Both the position numbers and the translations under genes were made by a program. Below, piece after piece: positions 56,587-64,000 of a stretch of DNA of 64,000 nucleotides. Under the pieces are notes generated by a model. The model saw only the letters and a list, made by a program, of their open reading frames with translations. It was not told the DNA's origin and searched no databases. The first letter of the stretch is position 1; the number at the start of each line of letters is the position of its first letter. The DNA is from UBA3910 sp964626065 (lineage in GTDB: Bacteria; Bacillota; Limnochordia; Darwinibacteriales; Darwinibacteriaceae): positions 1 to 64,000 of the forward strand of contig CAZVDE010000003.1 of assembly GCA_964626065.1 (NCBI GenBank), in the 5' to 3' direction.

Positions 56587-58383
56587 CTATTCTACCTTTA
56601 GAATGGCCATAAAAGCCTCCTGGGGTACTTCCACGTTACCCAGGCTCTTCATGCGTTTCTTGCCTTCTTTCTGTCTTTCTAGCAGTTTGCGTTTACGGCT
56701 TATGTCACCGCCGTAGCACTTGGCCAGCACATCCTTGCGCAGAGCCCGTACCGTCTCCCGGGCAATGATCTTGTTGCCGATTGCCGCCTGAATCGGCACC
56801 TCAAATTGCTGCCTGGGAATGACCTCCCTCAACCTTTCCACAAGGCCGCGGCCCCTGGCCTGCGCCTTTTCGTTGTGAATAATACAAGAGAGGGCGTCCA
56901 CCGGATTGCCGTTAAGCAGAATATCCAGCTTGACAACGTCCGCCTGCCGATAACCGATAAATTCATAATCTAGCGATGCGTAACCCTTCGTACGCGATTT
57001 CAAGCGATCGAAGAAATCCATGAGAATTTCGGCCAAGGGCAGTTCGTACTCCAAATGGGCCCGTTCGGGCGTAACATATTCCATATTGGTGAAAATCCCC
57101 CGGCGATCCTGGCATAAATCCATGACCGCCCCCACAAAATCATCGGGAACCATGATGCTGGCTTTGACATAGGGTTCCTTAATATATTCTATTTTGGTTG
57201 GGTCAGGCAGTGCGGCGGGATTATCCACTTCTTTGATACTGCCGTCTTTCTGCACAATCTGATATACCACACTGGGTGCGGTTGTAATTAAATCCAGATC
57301 AAATTCCCGTTCCAACCGTTCCTGCACAATTTCCAAATGAAGAAGGCCCAAAAAACCGCAGCGATAACCGAAACCCAAAGCGACAGAAGATTCGGCCTCA
57401 TAGGTAAGCGCGGCGTCGTTTAACTGCAGCTTTTGCAGGGCATCCCGCAGATCCAAATATTCCTCGTTAATTACCGGATACAAGCCACAAAAGACCATGG
57501 GCTTAGCCGGGCGGTAACCTTCCAAGGGTTCTTTCGCCGGGCGTTTGGCCGTTGTAATGGTATCGCCCACTCTAGTATCCCGCACATCTTTCATACTGGC
57601 CATGATACAGCCCACATCACCCGGACCCAACGATTTTACGCCAACCAAAGCGGGGCGAAACACGCCCAGTTCAGTCACCTCAAATTCGCGCCCGGTACTC
57701 ATCATACGGATGATATCACCCACTCGAATCATGCCATCCACTAGGCGTGCATAAGCCACCGCGCCTCTGTATTGGTCGTAGTGCGAATCAAAGATCATAG
57801 CCCGCGTCGGCGCGGCGGGATCACCGGACGGGGCCGGAATTCTCTTCACAACCGCCTCCAAAATCTCGTGGATGCCCTCACCGGTTCGGGCACTAACTAA
57901 AATAGCGTCATCGCCGGAAAACCCGATTGTATCTTCCAACTCCCGCTTCACCCTTTCGGGATCGGCATTAGGCAGATCAATCTTGTTAATAACCGGAATA
58001 ATCTCCAGATCATGATCCATGGCCAAATATAAATTGGCTAACGTCTGGGCTTCAATGCCCTGCGAAGCATCGATCACCAAAAGGGCGCCCTCACAAGCCG
58101 CTAAGCTGCGGGACACCTCATAAGAAAAATCAACATGCCCCGGCGTATCAATCAGATTCAGAACGTACTCTTCGCCGCCTTCCGCCTGATAAGTTAACCG
58201 CACAGCCTGAAGTTTAATGGTAATTCCCCGTTCTCGTTCCAGATCCATCGAATCCAGGACTTGATCGGCCATTTCCCTGGCACTGAGGGCCCCGGTGTGT
58301 TCTAAGATCCGATCGGCCAGCGTTGATTTCCCATGATCTATATGGGCGATAATGCAAAAGTTGCGAATGTTCTTCTGGGACAT
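56587..58383 (-). CDS. lepA: Elongation factor 4 (LepA)
   Basis: A 598-residue translational GTPase. G1 is AHIDHGKSTLADRILEHTG, G2 RERGITIKLQAVRL, G3 DTPGHVDFSYEVSRSL and G4 NKIDLPNADPER. EF-G-like domains III and V follow, plus the LepA-specific C-terminal domain (RETVRALRKDVLAKCYGGDISRKRKLLERQKEGKKRMK in consecutive blocks). AAAGGA precedes the ATG. It acts in back-translocation or initiation quality control. It has its own promoter upstream. Confidence 0.98.
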   Translation of the reverse strand: MSQKNIRNFCIIAHIDHGKSTLADRILEHTGALSAREMADQVLDSMDLERERGITIKLQAVRLTYQAEGGEEYVLNLIDTPGHVDFSYEVSRSLAACEGALLVIDASQGIEAQTLANLYLAMDHDLEIIPVINKIDLPNADPERVKRELEDTIGFSGDDAILVSARTGEGIHEILEAVVKRIPAPSGDPAAPTRAMIFDSHYDQYRGAVAYARLVDGMIRVGDIIRMMSTGREFEVTELGVFRPALVGVKSLGPGDVGCIMASMKDVRDTRVGDTITTAKRPAKEPLEGYRPAKPMVFCGLYPVINEEYLDLRDALQKLQLNDAALTYEAESSVALGFGYRCGFLGLLHLEIVQERLEREFDLDLITTAPSVVYQIVQKDGSIKEVDNPAALPDPTKIEYIKEPYVKASIMVPDDFVGAVMDLCQDRRGIFTNMEYVTPERAHLEYELPLAEILMDFFDRLKSRTKGYASLDYEFIGYRQADVVKLDILLNGNPVDALSCIIHNEKAQARGRGLVERLREVIPRQQFEVPIQAAIGNKIIARETVRALRKDVLAKCYGGDISRKRKLLERQKEGKKRMKSLGNVEVPQEAFMAILKVE

Positions 58384-58422
58384 ACTTTTACCAATTCCTT
58401 TATAGAGTGATTATGCGGCTTT

Positions 58423-58450
58423 ATTATATCATAGAAAGAATTTATTTCAA
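58423..58450 (-). promoter_or_regulatory. SigA-type promoter for lepA-hemW
   Basis: TTGAAA (58445-58450), 16-base spacer, TATAAT (58423-58428) on the minus strand, between murJ and lepA. Confidence 0.8.
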
Positions 58451-58457
58451 AACAAGG

Positions 58458-60062
58458 CTAGCCCCCATCCCCTCCGGAGGCCCGGGCTTTACCTTTTATT
58501 CTGCGACGGATCAAATCCAGGACAAAATAAGTTTCATCCATTTTCAGAACAAAGCTGAGCACAAGATAGACCGCGATTCCCAGGCCAATCGCGCCAAATG
58601 TCTGTCCCAGTTGGCCCAGTTTGCTGCTCAAGTTGAACGGTACACCTAACACTTTGGCCGCCCAAGAGGTGGTACCCCCCATCACAAGCGATGCCAAACC
58701 CGATTTAAGTAAAGTAGTCCCTAATTGGGCACCGCCCAACCCCTTCAGTTTCTTACTTAAAATGCCTAGGGCAAGTACCATGTTAAAGAGCGAACTGAGA
58801 GAAAAGGCCAATGCAAGCCCCCCCGCCCCAAGTCCGGTCCAGCGCAGCAAGCCCACACTGAGCAAAAAATTTAAAACAACGCTTGCGAAGCCTATTTTTA
58901 CCGGGGTAACGGTGTCCTGCAGCGAATAGTAGCCGCGGGTGGTAACTTGAATCGCAGCCTGGGCAAACAGCCCGGGCACATAAAACAGCAGGGCGTGGGC
59001 GGTGGCCAGAGTGTCGGGCGCGGTAAATTCACCGGACTCGAACAGCAGTCGCACAATAGGTACGCGCAAAACTGCCATGCCCACTGCGGAGGGAATAGTT
59101 ATAAACGCGATCACGCGCAGCCCAAACAAAAGAGTGCTTTTGAATTCTTCCGCTCGGCCTTGTGCAATCAAGCGTGACAATGTGGGGAAAATGGCGGTGG
59201 AGATGCCCATGGCGAAAATACCCAGGGGGAAATTTATTAATCTGTTAGCCAAACGCAGTGCGACAATGGAACCGGTTTCCAGTGTAGAAGCGAGGTTTTG
59301 GCCCACAATAATATTAATTTGGGCGATGGATAACCCAATTACCGCGGGCAGCATCAACTTACCCATGCGGCGGATTCCGGGATGTTTAAAATCGAGAATT
59401 GTGCGGTAATGGACCCGGCCCCGGCGCAGAACTTCGGGAAACTGGATGGAAAAATTGGCCACCGCACCTACAATCGTACCCACCGCCATACCCATAATGC
59501 CCAGAGTAGGCCCGAGCAAGTAAGCGCCGAGAATTTGGCCTAGATTGTAAAGTATGGGGCCCAGAGCCGGCTTAGTAAAACTCTGGTAAGAATTTAAAAC
59601 ACCCATGGCTAGCCCGGAGAGGGCAGTAAAAAAAACAGCGGGAAAGGTTACCCTCATCAGCAGAACCAAGAGTGTGCGCTGATCACCACTAAAGCCCACC
59701 CCCACCAGGGGGGCCAAAACGGGTGTGAAGATCACACCGAAAACCATCACAGCCAACAAAGCTAAAATAGTTATGTTTAAAAAAATGCTTGCCACATACC
59801 AAGCCTCTTTTTCTTCGTCTTTGGCAAGGTATTGGGTGAAAACGGGAATAAAAGCGGAACTCAATGCCCCTCCCACCAGAAGCTGATACATTAGATCGGG
59901 CAGGGCAAAGGCGGCGAAGAAGACATCTGTTGTCCCGGTACGGCCAAAAACCTCCGCAACTGCCCGTTCTCTTACAAAACCAAGAATTCTGCTGATCAAA
60001 ATAGCTGACATAACAATGCCGGCCGCCTTAGCCACCTGCCGTTTGCTTTGCGTTTGTTCCAT
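58458..60062 (-). CDS. murJ: Lipid II flippase MurJ (MviN family)
   Basis: A 534-residue MATE-like membrane protein with about 14 TM helices. N-terminal AAGIVMSAILISRILGFVRE; DVFFAAFALPDLMYQLLVGGALSSAFIPVF; GMAVGTIVGAVANFSIQFPEV; PAVIGLSIAQINIIVGQNLAS; and the central cavity helices (FPLGIFAMGISTAIFPTLSR) are all typical, given here as separate blocks. It flips lipid II in cell-wall synthesis; in spore formers one copy may serve cortex synthesis. GGGAAGGGGAGAG precedes the ATG. It follows spoIIP, and no separate promoter is seen. Confidence 0.93.
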   Translation of the reverse strand: MEQTQSKRQVAKAAGIVMSAILISRILGFVRERAVAEVFGRTGTTDVFFAAFALPDLMYQLLVGGALSSAFIPVFTQYLAKDEEKEAWYVASIFLNITILALLAVMVFGVIFTPVLAPLVGVGFSGDQRTLLVLLMRVTFPAVFFTALSGLAMGVLNSYQSFTKPALGPILYNLGQILGAYLLGPTLGIMGMAVGTIVGAVANFSIQFPEVLRRGRVHYRTILDFKHPGIRRMGKLMLPAVIGLSIAQINIIVGQNLASTLETGSIVALRLANRLINFPLGIFAMGISTAIFPTLSRLIAQGRAEEFKSTLLFGLRVIAFITIPSAVGMAVLRVPIVRLLFESGEFTAPDTLATAHALLFYVPGLFAQAAIQVTTRGYYSLQDTVTPVKIGFASVVLNFLLSVGLLRWTGLGAGGLALAFSLSSLFNMVLALGILSKKLKGLGGAQLGTTLLKSGLASLVMGGTTSWAAKVLGVPFNLSSKLGQLGQTFGAIGLGIAVYLVLSFVLKMDETYFVLDLIRRRIKGKARASGGDGG

Positions 60063-60121
60063 CGTTCTCTCCCCTTCCCGGCAACAACATGAAAGATTCG
60101 CCTTAGAGAGGGTAATTCCTG

Positions 60122-61204
60122 TTACAGGACTCTAACAAGAACCTTGGCTAATAGTTCCGCAGCCAGGAGGGCTTCTTCCAGTGTGTTTTCAACCGAGCCT
60201 AATTCCACGATTACGCTGTGAGGATGCAGGTGTTGGTTGTAGCGCGCTTGTTTTTGCACCTGCACCGCGCGCATTAAACCGGGATACATTTCATCGCAGA
60301 CCGCTTTAATTTTGTGAGCAAAGGCGAGATTTTCCTGAAAGTTGGGGTGGGACAAGGGCACTGATTCGGCCGTCCCAACCACCAGGCACAGCTTGGCAAC
60401 GCTGCGGCCATCAATCATTAAAGATGGCCCCGGTACCCCCGCATCCCGATGCAGGTCGATCACCATTTTCAGATCCTTGTGTCGGCTGAGTATTTCCCGC
60501 ACTGTTTTCTCAGAATTACCGTAGCTGTGGTTGATATTGGGCAGAGTGTGGATCGTTGTCTCATGCTTTGTACCTATTCCTAGGCTGTTCAGGGCGTTGG
60601 CAAGATGCCTGCCTGCCGCCATCACACCCGTAACGGTCGGATCGGCCGAATTGCGAAATTGATAATGGGCCCGAGAGGACTGGGATGCCGGGATGGAGTG
60701 GCCTAGATACATCTCGGAGGTATGGGTATGATAAATTAAAACCTGTGCCGCCGCTGTGGGCGATACGCGCTCTTGGGCCGGGGCAGGGACAGAGGGGCGA
60801 ACGGGATCCGGTGCAAAGGACAGCTCTTGAATAAAGACAAAGGGACGCTCTTCCCATACTCTGAGCTGTTCGGGGCCGTGCTGCACGAAAGGCAGCACCG
60901 CCTTGAGAATACTGAGGGGATCATACAGATCATAATCTGTCAAAAAATAAACGAAGGAACGCAGATCAAAGGGATCCGCCGCACCCGGCTCCGATTCGGC
61001 TAAATTCGGCATACCCAACCGCAATAGCGATCTGGCCAGCGAATGATCAAAGGCGGCATCGGTGGTGAGGAGCCGGTAACCGCTGAAAACTAAAATAAAA
61101 AAAATAAACGCTAGCATTACCAGGGGTACAATTTCGGCAGCCGGTCGCCAACGATAACTGCGGCGGCGAATTTTAGCTGAAATTCTGCGCAGCCTAAAGC
61201 GCAT
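60122..61204 (-). CDS. spoIIP: Stage II sporulation protein P (amidase/endopeptidase)
   Basis: 360 residues from ATG 61204 (AGAGGTGGTGAT SD). A basic N-terminus and TM helix (IVPLVMLAFIFFILVFSGYRLL) precede the SpoIIP amidase domain. Visible are VLIYHTHTSEMYLG (zinc His), KMVIDLHRDAG-type LKMVIDLHRDAGVPG, and the late SVIVELGSVENTLEEALLA with the catalytic Glu region. With SpoIID and SpoIIM it remodels peptidoglycan during engulfment. A SigE-like promoter lies upstream. It is divergent from a GerM-like gene. Confidence 0.94.
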   Translation of the reverse strand: MRFRLRRISAKIRRRSYRWRPAAEIVPLVMLAFIFFILVFSGYRLLTTDAAFDHSLARSLLRLGMPNLAESEPGAADPFDLRSFVYFLTDYDLYDPLSILKAVLPFVQHGPEQLRVWEERPFVFIQELSFAPDPVRPSVPAPAQERVSPTAAAQVLIYHTHTSEMYLGHSIPASQSSRAHYQFRNSADPTVTGVMAAGRHLANALNSLGIGTKHETTIHTLPNINHSYGNSEKTVREILSRHKDLKMVIDLHRDAGVPGPSLMIDGRSVAKLCLVVGTAESVPLSHPNFQENLAFAHKIKAVCDEMYPGLMRAVQVQKQARYNQHLHPHSVIVELGSVENTLEEALLAAELLAKVLVRVL

Positions 61205-61227
61205 ATCACCACCTCTTCCTCTTCCCA

Positions 61228-61256
61228 ACTATATTTCCGGGACAGGGAAAATATGA
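61228..61256 (-). promoter_or_regulatory. Candidate SigE promoter for spoIIP
   Basis: On the minus strand TCATATT (61250-61256), 14-base spacer, AATATAGT (61228-61235), about 24 bases before the spoIIP start codon. The -35 matches the SigE consensus fully; the -10 matches 5 of 8 positions. Confidence 0.5.
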
Positions 61257-61296
61257 TAGACTGGGCCTAGGCCAGCTTTGAGAAAGGGATGATCAC

Positions 61297-61857
61297 ATGC
61301 GTGCCGTAAGGATTGCCGCCCTAATCGCGGTAGTTATTTTGGTGGCCGTGGCAGGTTATCAATTTATTGCGCTGCAACGGAGGATAGGGGTAGTAGAAAA
61401 GGAACAGCTTGCCTTGAAGGGGCAGGTCCGAGAACTGGAACAATCCCCTTTAGAACAGGAACACGCTGTAATTTTTTTGATTAAATCCGCCCCCACTGAT
61501 TTTTACCTAGTACCGGTTAACCGTGCCATCACCGCGCCCGCAAGCCCCACAACTGCGCTGCAGGCACTGCTTGATGGCCCATTAAGCCACGAGGGCCTGG
61601 AACCATCTGTTCCCCCCACCACCCGGCTGCTCGGGTTGAGCATTTACCGAGGTTTAGCCACAGTAAACTTCAGCGGCGAGATAATTCGTGATTTTAACGG
61701 CGGCGCCTTAATCGAATCTTTCCTGATCCAGGCGGTCGTAAATACCCTCACTGAGTTTCCCGAAGTAGACCGGGTGCAGTTTTTGGTGGAGGGGGAACCT
61801 GTGGAGTCAATCGGCGGCCATGTATTGATTACGGATCCAATTGAGCGCTCCAAGTAA
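61297..61857 (+). CDS. GerMN-domain protein (sporulation/spore germination GerM-like)
   Basis: 186 residues. An N-terminal TM anchor (AALIAVVILVAVAGYQFIAL) and a short coiled coil (RRIGVVEKEQLALKGQVREL) precede a GerMN domain: IKSAPTDFYLVPVNRAITAP, then ALQALLDGPLSHEGLEPSVP, LSIYRGLATVNFSGEIIRDF and LTEFPEVDRVQFLVEGEPV. GerM proteins act in sporulation and cortex/engulfment; this single-domain form is shorter than Bacillus GerM (about 360, two domains). GAGAAAGGGATGATCAC precedes the ATG. It is flanked by spoIIP (divergent) and gpr (convergent). Confidence 0.88.
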   Translation: MRAVRIAALIAVVILVAVAGYQFIALQRRIGVVEKEQLALKGQVRELEQSPLEQEHAVIFLIKSAPTDFYLVPVNRAITAPASPTTALQALLDGPLSHEGLEPSVPPTTRLLGLSIYRGLATVNFSGEIIRDFNGGALIESFLIQAVVNTLTEFPEVDRVQFLVEGEPVESIGGHVLITDPIERSK

Positions 61858-61859
61858 CG

Positions 61860-62933
61860 TTAACTTAAGTACTTAAAAACTTCATCATAGCTGACGCCTT
61901 CGTGAAACGAGGTATTCAGTGCACCGGCAATGACATCGCTCACTTCTTCGATTAAAACATCAATCTCTTTAGGTGTTACAATCATGCTGCCCAGATAGGG
62001 TTCAAGCAGCCCGGTAATGAGGCGGCGTTTATCCACCGGTGCGTGGGTCGGCGCCTTAGGTGGCTGGCCCTGGCCTAAAAGCATTTCGGGGTCAACATTA
62101 AACTGCACCCGCCGGGGCGGTTCTTCCCCTTCGGGTGGCTGCAAGTGGCCTTGATCCAATAAATCCATGGCGTCGGACACGATGGTCACCGCATGGACAA
62201 CGGTGGGAATGCCGATGGCAATAACGGGAATACCCAGGCTTTCCCGATTAATAGCTAGGCGGCGGTTGCCAACGCCCGACCCCGGATTGATACCCGTATC
62301 GGAAATCTGAATAGTACTGCACAGCCTATCAACACTGCGGCTAGCGAGGGCATCTATGCAGACAACCGCTCCAGCCCCGATGCGATCTACCACACCCATG
62401 ATGATCTCGCCGGTTTCTATGCCCGTTAAGCCTAATACCCCGGGCGAAATTGCGGAAATGGGGCGAAGTCCCTGCCTCAATTCGGGAGGGGTCATCTCCA
62501 ATAGATGACGCGTAACCATAAGGTTCTCCACCACACGAGGACCTAGGGCATCCGGTGTGGCATTCCAATTGCCGAGCCCCACAACTAAGACGCCATCCTC
62601 AGGCCCGAGACCCGCTTCGGCAAAAAACCAATCCAGTTCTTTGGCCACAAGTTCCGCAATCGTCTCGTGTACATCGCGGTTATGTTCACGTAGAGCGGAT
62701 GATTCTAGCGTACTATAATTGCCCGGTGCCTTACCCATCATTTGAGCACCCAGATCATTTTCCACAGTAATGCGGGTTACGATCACACCTTCATGTTCTT
62801 CGGTGTGGACCTGTACACCCGGAAGTTCGGGCGGACCTTCCCGCTCAACTACTGTTTGATGTGATTCTAAGGCCAGATCGGTGCGAACATTATATTTTTC
62901 ATAAAGCGGATCTAAACGGTCTTCTTTTAACAT
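61860..62933 (-). CDS. gpr: Germination protease GPR (SASP-degrading)
   Basis: A 357-residue A25-family protease that degrades small acid-soluble spore proteins at germination. The N-terminal propeptide and maturation site is KYNVRTDLALE. Conserved blocks follow: VLVVGLGNWNATPDALGPRV, SPGVLGLTGIETGEIIMGVV, VCIDALASRSVDRLCSTIQI and DTGINPGSGVGNRRLAIN. ATG 62933 sits after GGAGGAGAGTGC; an upstream frame adds only six residues. Made under SigG in Bacillus; a GCATA motif about 45 bases upstream is a weak SigG-like -35. It is divergent from rpsT, the usual gpr-rpsT pair. Confidence 0.96.
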   Translation of the reverse strand: MLKEDRLDPLYEKYNVRTDLALESHQTVVEREGPPELPGVQVHTEEHEGVIVTRITVENDLGAQMMGKAPGNYSTLESSALREHNRDVHETIAELVAKELDWFFAEAGLGPEDGVLVVGLGNWNATPDALGPRVVENLMVTRHLLEMTPPELRQGLRPISAISPGVLGLTGIETGEIIMGVVDRIGAGAVVCIDALASRSVDRLCSTIQISDTGINPGSGVGNRRLAINRESLGIPVIAIGIPTVVHAVTIVSDAMDLLDQGHLQPPEGEEPPRRVQFNVDPEMLLGQGQPPKAPTHAPVDKRRLITGLLEPYLGSMIVTPKEIDVLIEEVSDVIAGALNTSFHEGVSYDEVFKYLS

Positions 62934-63013
62934 GCACTCTCCTCCAATCACATTTAGATTAACCCAAATAATTCGAGTTATGCAGCGGCCCGCCTATCGG
63001 CCCGCACAACCCC

Positions 63014-63042
63014 TTGAACTCGTACGTTTCTAGTGATATAAT
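63014..63042 (+). promoter_or_regulatory. SigA-type promoter for rpsT
   Basis: TTGAAC (63014-63019), 17-base spacer, TATAAT (63037-63042), with a leader of about 28 nt before the TTG start. Confidence 0.85.
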
Positions 63043-63076
63043 TACAGAGTAAATCTGCCTGAGGAGGTGAACCCCG

Positions 63077-63337
63077 TTGGCAACGAGTAGATCCGCGGAA
63101 AAGAGAATTCGGGTAAATCGCAGCAAGCGCGCTCGCAACATAGCGGCTAAATCCAGTTTGCGGACAACAATCAGAAGATTTGAGGCCGCCCTGGAACACG
63201 ATCCGGCAAATGCTCCCGCCCTCCTTGGTAAGGCGGTCAGGGCCTTAGACAAAGCGGCTGCTAGAGGCATCATCCACAAGAACGCCGCAGCCCGGAAAAA
63301 GTCCCGTTTAACGAAAGATTTAGCCAAATTAGCGTAA
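63077..63337 (+). CDS. rpsT: 30S ribosomal protein S20
   Basis: An 86-residue three-helix protein binding 16S rRNA: SAEKRIRVNRSKRARNIAAK, then SLRTTIRRFEAAL and KAVRALDKAAARGIIHKNAA with KKSRLTKDLAKL at the end. The TTG start has GAGGAGGTGA 8 bases upstream; TTG is common for rpsT, which autoregulates translation in E. coli. It lies between gpr and holA on the opposite strand, a typical arrangement. Confidence 0.97.
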   Translation: MATSRSAEKRIRVNRSKRARNIAAKSSLRTTIRRFEAALEHDPANAPALLGKAVRALDKAAARGIIHKNAAARKKSRLTKDLAKLA

Positions 63338-63343
63338 AAAAAT

Positions 63344-63376
63344 AACGCCCTCCCGCTGGTTGGGGCGTTTTTTTTG
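63344..63376. terminator. Bidirectional terminator between rpsT and holA
   Basis: AACGCCC pairs with GGGCGTT around a loop of about 12 bases. A run of eight T follows on the plus strand and about seven T on the minus strand. It serves rpsT (+) and holA (-). Confidence 0.9.
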
Positions 63377-63383
63377 TTCTTTT

Positions 63384-64000
63384 TTAGGTTAGCTTGATGA
63401 TTAGATCGGTCAAGACTTGTTCCCCCGGCACACCCAGTTTCATTTCTTGATCCGCTTTGACGACTGCTTTAAAACCGAAAAATAATTCGTCTAGCGTAAA
63501 TTTGTCCGTGTTGCGCATCTGTTTTCTCAAAGGGAAAACGCTGGACTCACCCATCCGCCGCGCAGTTTCCTCCGGCCTGGCCTTACTTGTTTTGGCGGCC
63601 AAAAGCAGGCGCAGCTGCCGCTCAATCAAAGGTAAGATGCGCAGTGGTGCTTCACCCGCCCTCAGCAGTAGCCCCAGCACACTAAGGGCTTCGTCCCGTT
63701 TCTTTTCTGCCATGAAATCCACGAGTTTAAACACCGTTTCATTAAGGATCCGGCCCGGCGCCAATGAAGTAGCCGCTTGCACATCCTGCTCCGTTATTTC
63801 CCGCCTATCCCCACTCCAGGCGATCAGTTTGTCTAATTCATTCTGCACAAACATAAGATCGGTACCCACCCGTTCCAGAAAAGGTTTCGCAGCTGAACGA
63901 CGCATTTTTTTGCCCTGTAGGGCGCAATAATCCAGTAGATAGCGGATTAGTTTCTCGCCCTGCAGGCGCTCGCATTCTATGATCCAGGCAAACTCGCGCA
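63384..64000 (-). CDS. holA: DNA polymerase III subunit delta (5' end cut by window)
   Basis: The C-terminal 205 residues or so of HolA; the open frame runs past the window end, and the upstream residues (REFAWIIECERLQGEKLIRY) continue the gene. Recognisable are FVQNELDKLIAWSGDRREITEQDV, FKLVDFMAEKKRDEALSVLG and RILPLIERQLRLLLAAKTSK. Delta opens the beta clamp within the clamp loader. An internal ATG at 63905 is not the start. It is convergent with rpsT across a shared terminator. Confidence 0.94.
   Translation of the reverse strand, partial: REFAWIIECERLQGEKLIRYLLDYCALQGKKMRRSAAKPFLERVGTDLMFVQNELDKLIAWSGDRREITEQDVQAATSLAPGRILNETVFKLVDFMAEKKRDEALSVLGLLLRAGEAPLRILPLIERQLRLLLAAKTSKARPEETARRMGESSVFPLRKQMRNTDKFTLDELFFGFKAVVKADQEMKLGVPGEQVLTDLIIKLT

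Noticed and set aside
62990..63012. CGGCCCG repeat in the gpr-rpsT gap as an operator
   Set aside because: A 7-base direct repeat 5 bases apart in a GC-rich stretch is weak evidence and does not fit a known regulator.
1..64000. Phage, insertion sequence, CRISPR, toxin-antitoxin or defence islands
   Set aside because: Nearly every gene belongs to a recognised core-genome block; no transposase, integrase, direct-repeat array or attachment site was seen.

Overview
The window reads as chromosomal core DNA of a Gram-positive, endospore-forming member of the Bacillota, most likely Clostridia or a nearby deep class. The evidence is gene content (spoIIP, gpr, a GerM-type protein, yqfC/yqfD, sigI/rsgI, ireB, hrcA with CIRCE, split secD and secF, hemZ beside hemW) and gene order, which follows well-known Bacillus/Clostridium blocks. 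I cannot place the genus. Nearly all genes lie on the minus strand; only a small membrane protein gene, hpt, the GerM-like gene and rpsT are on plus. No phage, insertion sequence, CRISPR array, tRNA or rRNA was seen. Two 100-N runs are assembly gaps, inside relA and recJ, so this is a draft scaffold. || Layout in minus-strand transcription order within blocks. (1) 1-9305: alaS, ireB, degV-type gene, aldo/keto reductase, ruvX, DUF1292, mltG, U32 peptidase, then a terminator and a truncated rlmD. This is the alaS-yrzL-yrrK-yrzB-yrrL-yrrN/O block of Bacillus with two genes inserted. (2) 9325-12698: Rrf2 regulator, iscS, iscU and a terminator, then a small membrane protein and an AI-2E-type permease. 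The Rrf2 promoter is followed by a palindrome that may be its own operator. (3) 12707-15386: a 6S RNA gene, tcdA and rarA, with a divergent small membrane protein gene. (4) 15370-27543: recJ, apt, relA, dtd, an MBL hydrolase, hemZ, a PpiC-TPR foldase, hisS, aspS. (5) 27596-32730: hpt (+); a secreted protein, SpoIIE-type phosphatase, P-loop protein, HD phosphohydrolase, secD, secF. (6) 32763-37025: sigI, rsgI, queA, tgt, yajC. (7) 37025-44160: yqfC, yqfD, phoH, pgpH, ybeY, a DgkA-PAP2 fusion, cdd, era. (8) 44123-47274: rpsU, NfeD, floA and a small acidic protein. (9) 47278-55421: the CIRCE-controlled heat-shock operon hrcA-grpE-dnaK-dnaJ followed by prmA, rsmE, mtaB and a HIT protein. (10) 55433-64000: spoIIP, murJ, lepA, hemW; gerM-like (+); gpr; rpsT (+); truncated holA. 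|| Functional themes are tRNA and ribosome modification (tcdA, mtaB, queA/tgt, rsmE, prmA, rlmD, dtd), stringent response and nucleotide salvage (relA, apt, hpt, cdd), Fe-S supply, protein export and folding (secDF, yajC, PpiC, DnaK system), envelope lipid-carrier metabolism (murJ, DgkA-PAP2, mltG, floA) and sporulation. || I see no clear new defence or biosynthetic system. The observations most worth checking are the structured 6S RNA with the membrane-protein gene diverging from it, the Rrf2 palindrome, the kinase-phosphatase fusion, two genes whose best-placed start codon is CTG (phoH, rsmE), the phosphatase/P-loop/HD gene triad, and what frame arithmetic says about the two gaps.
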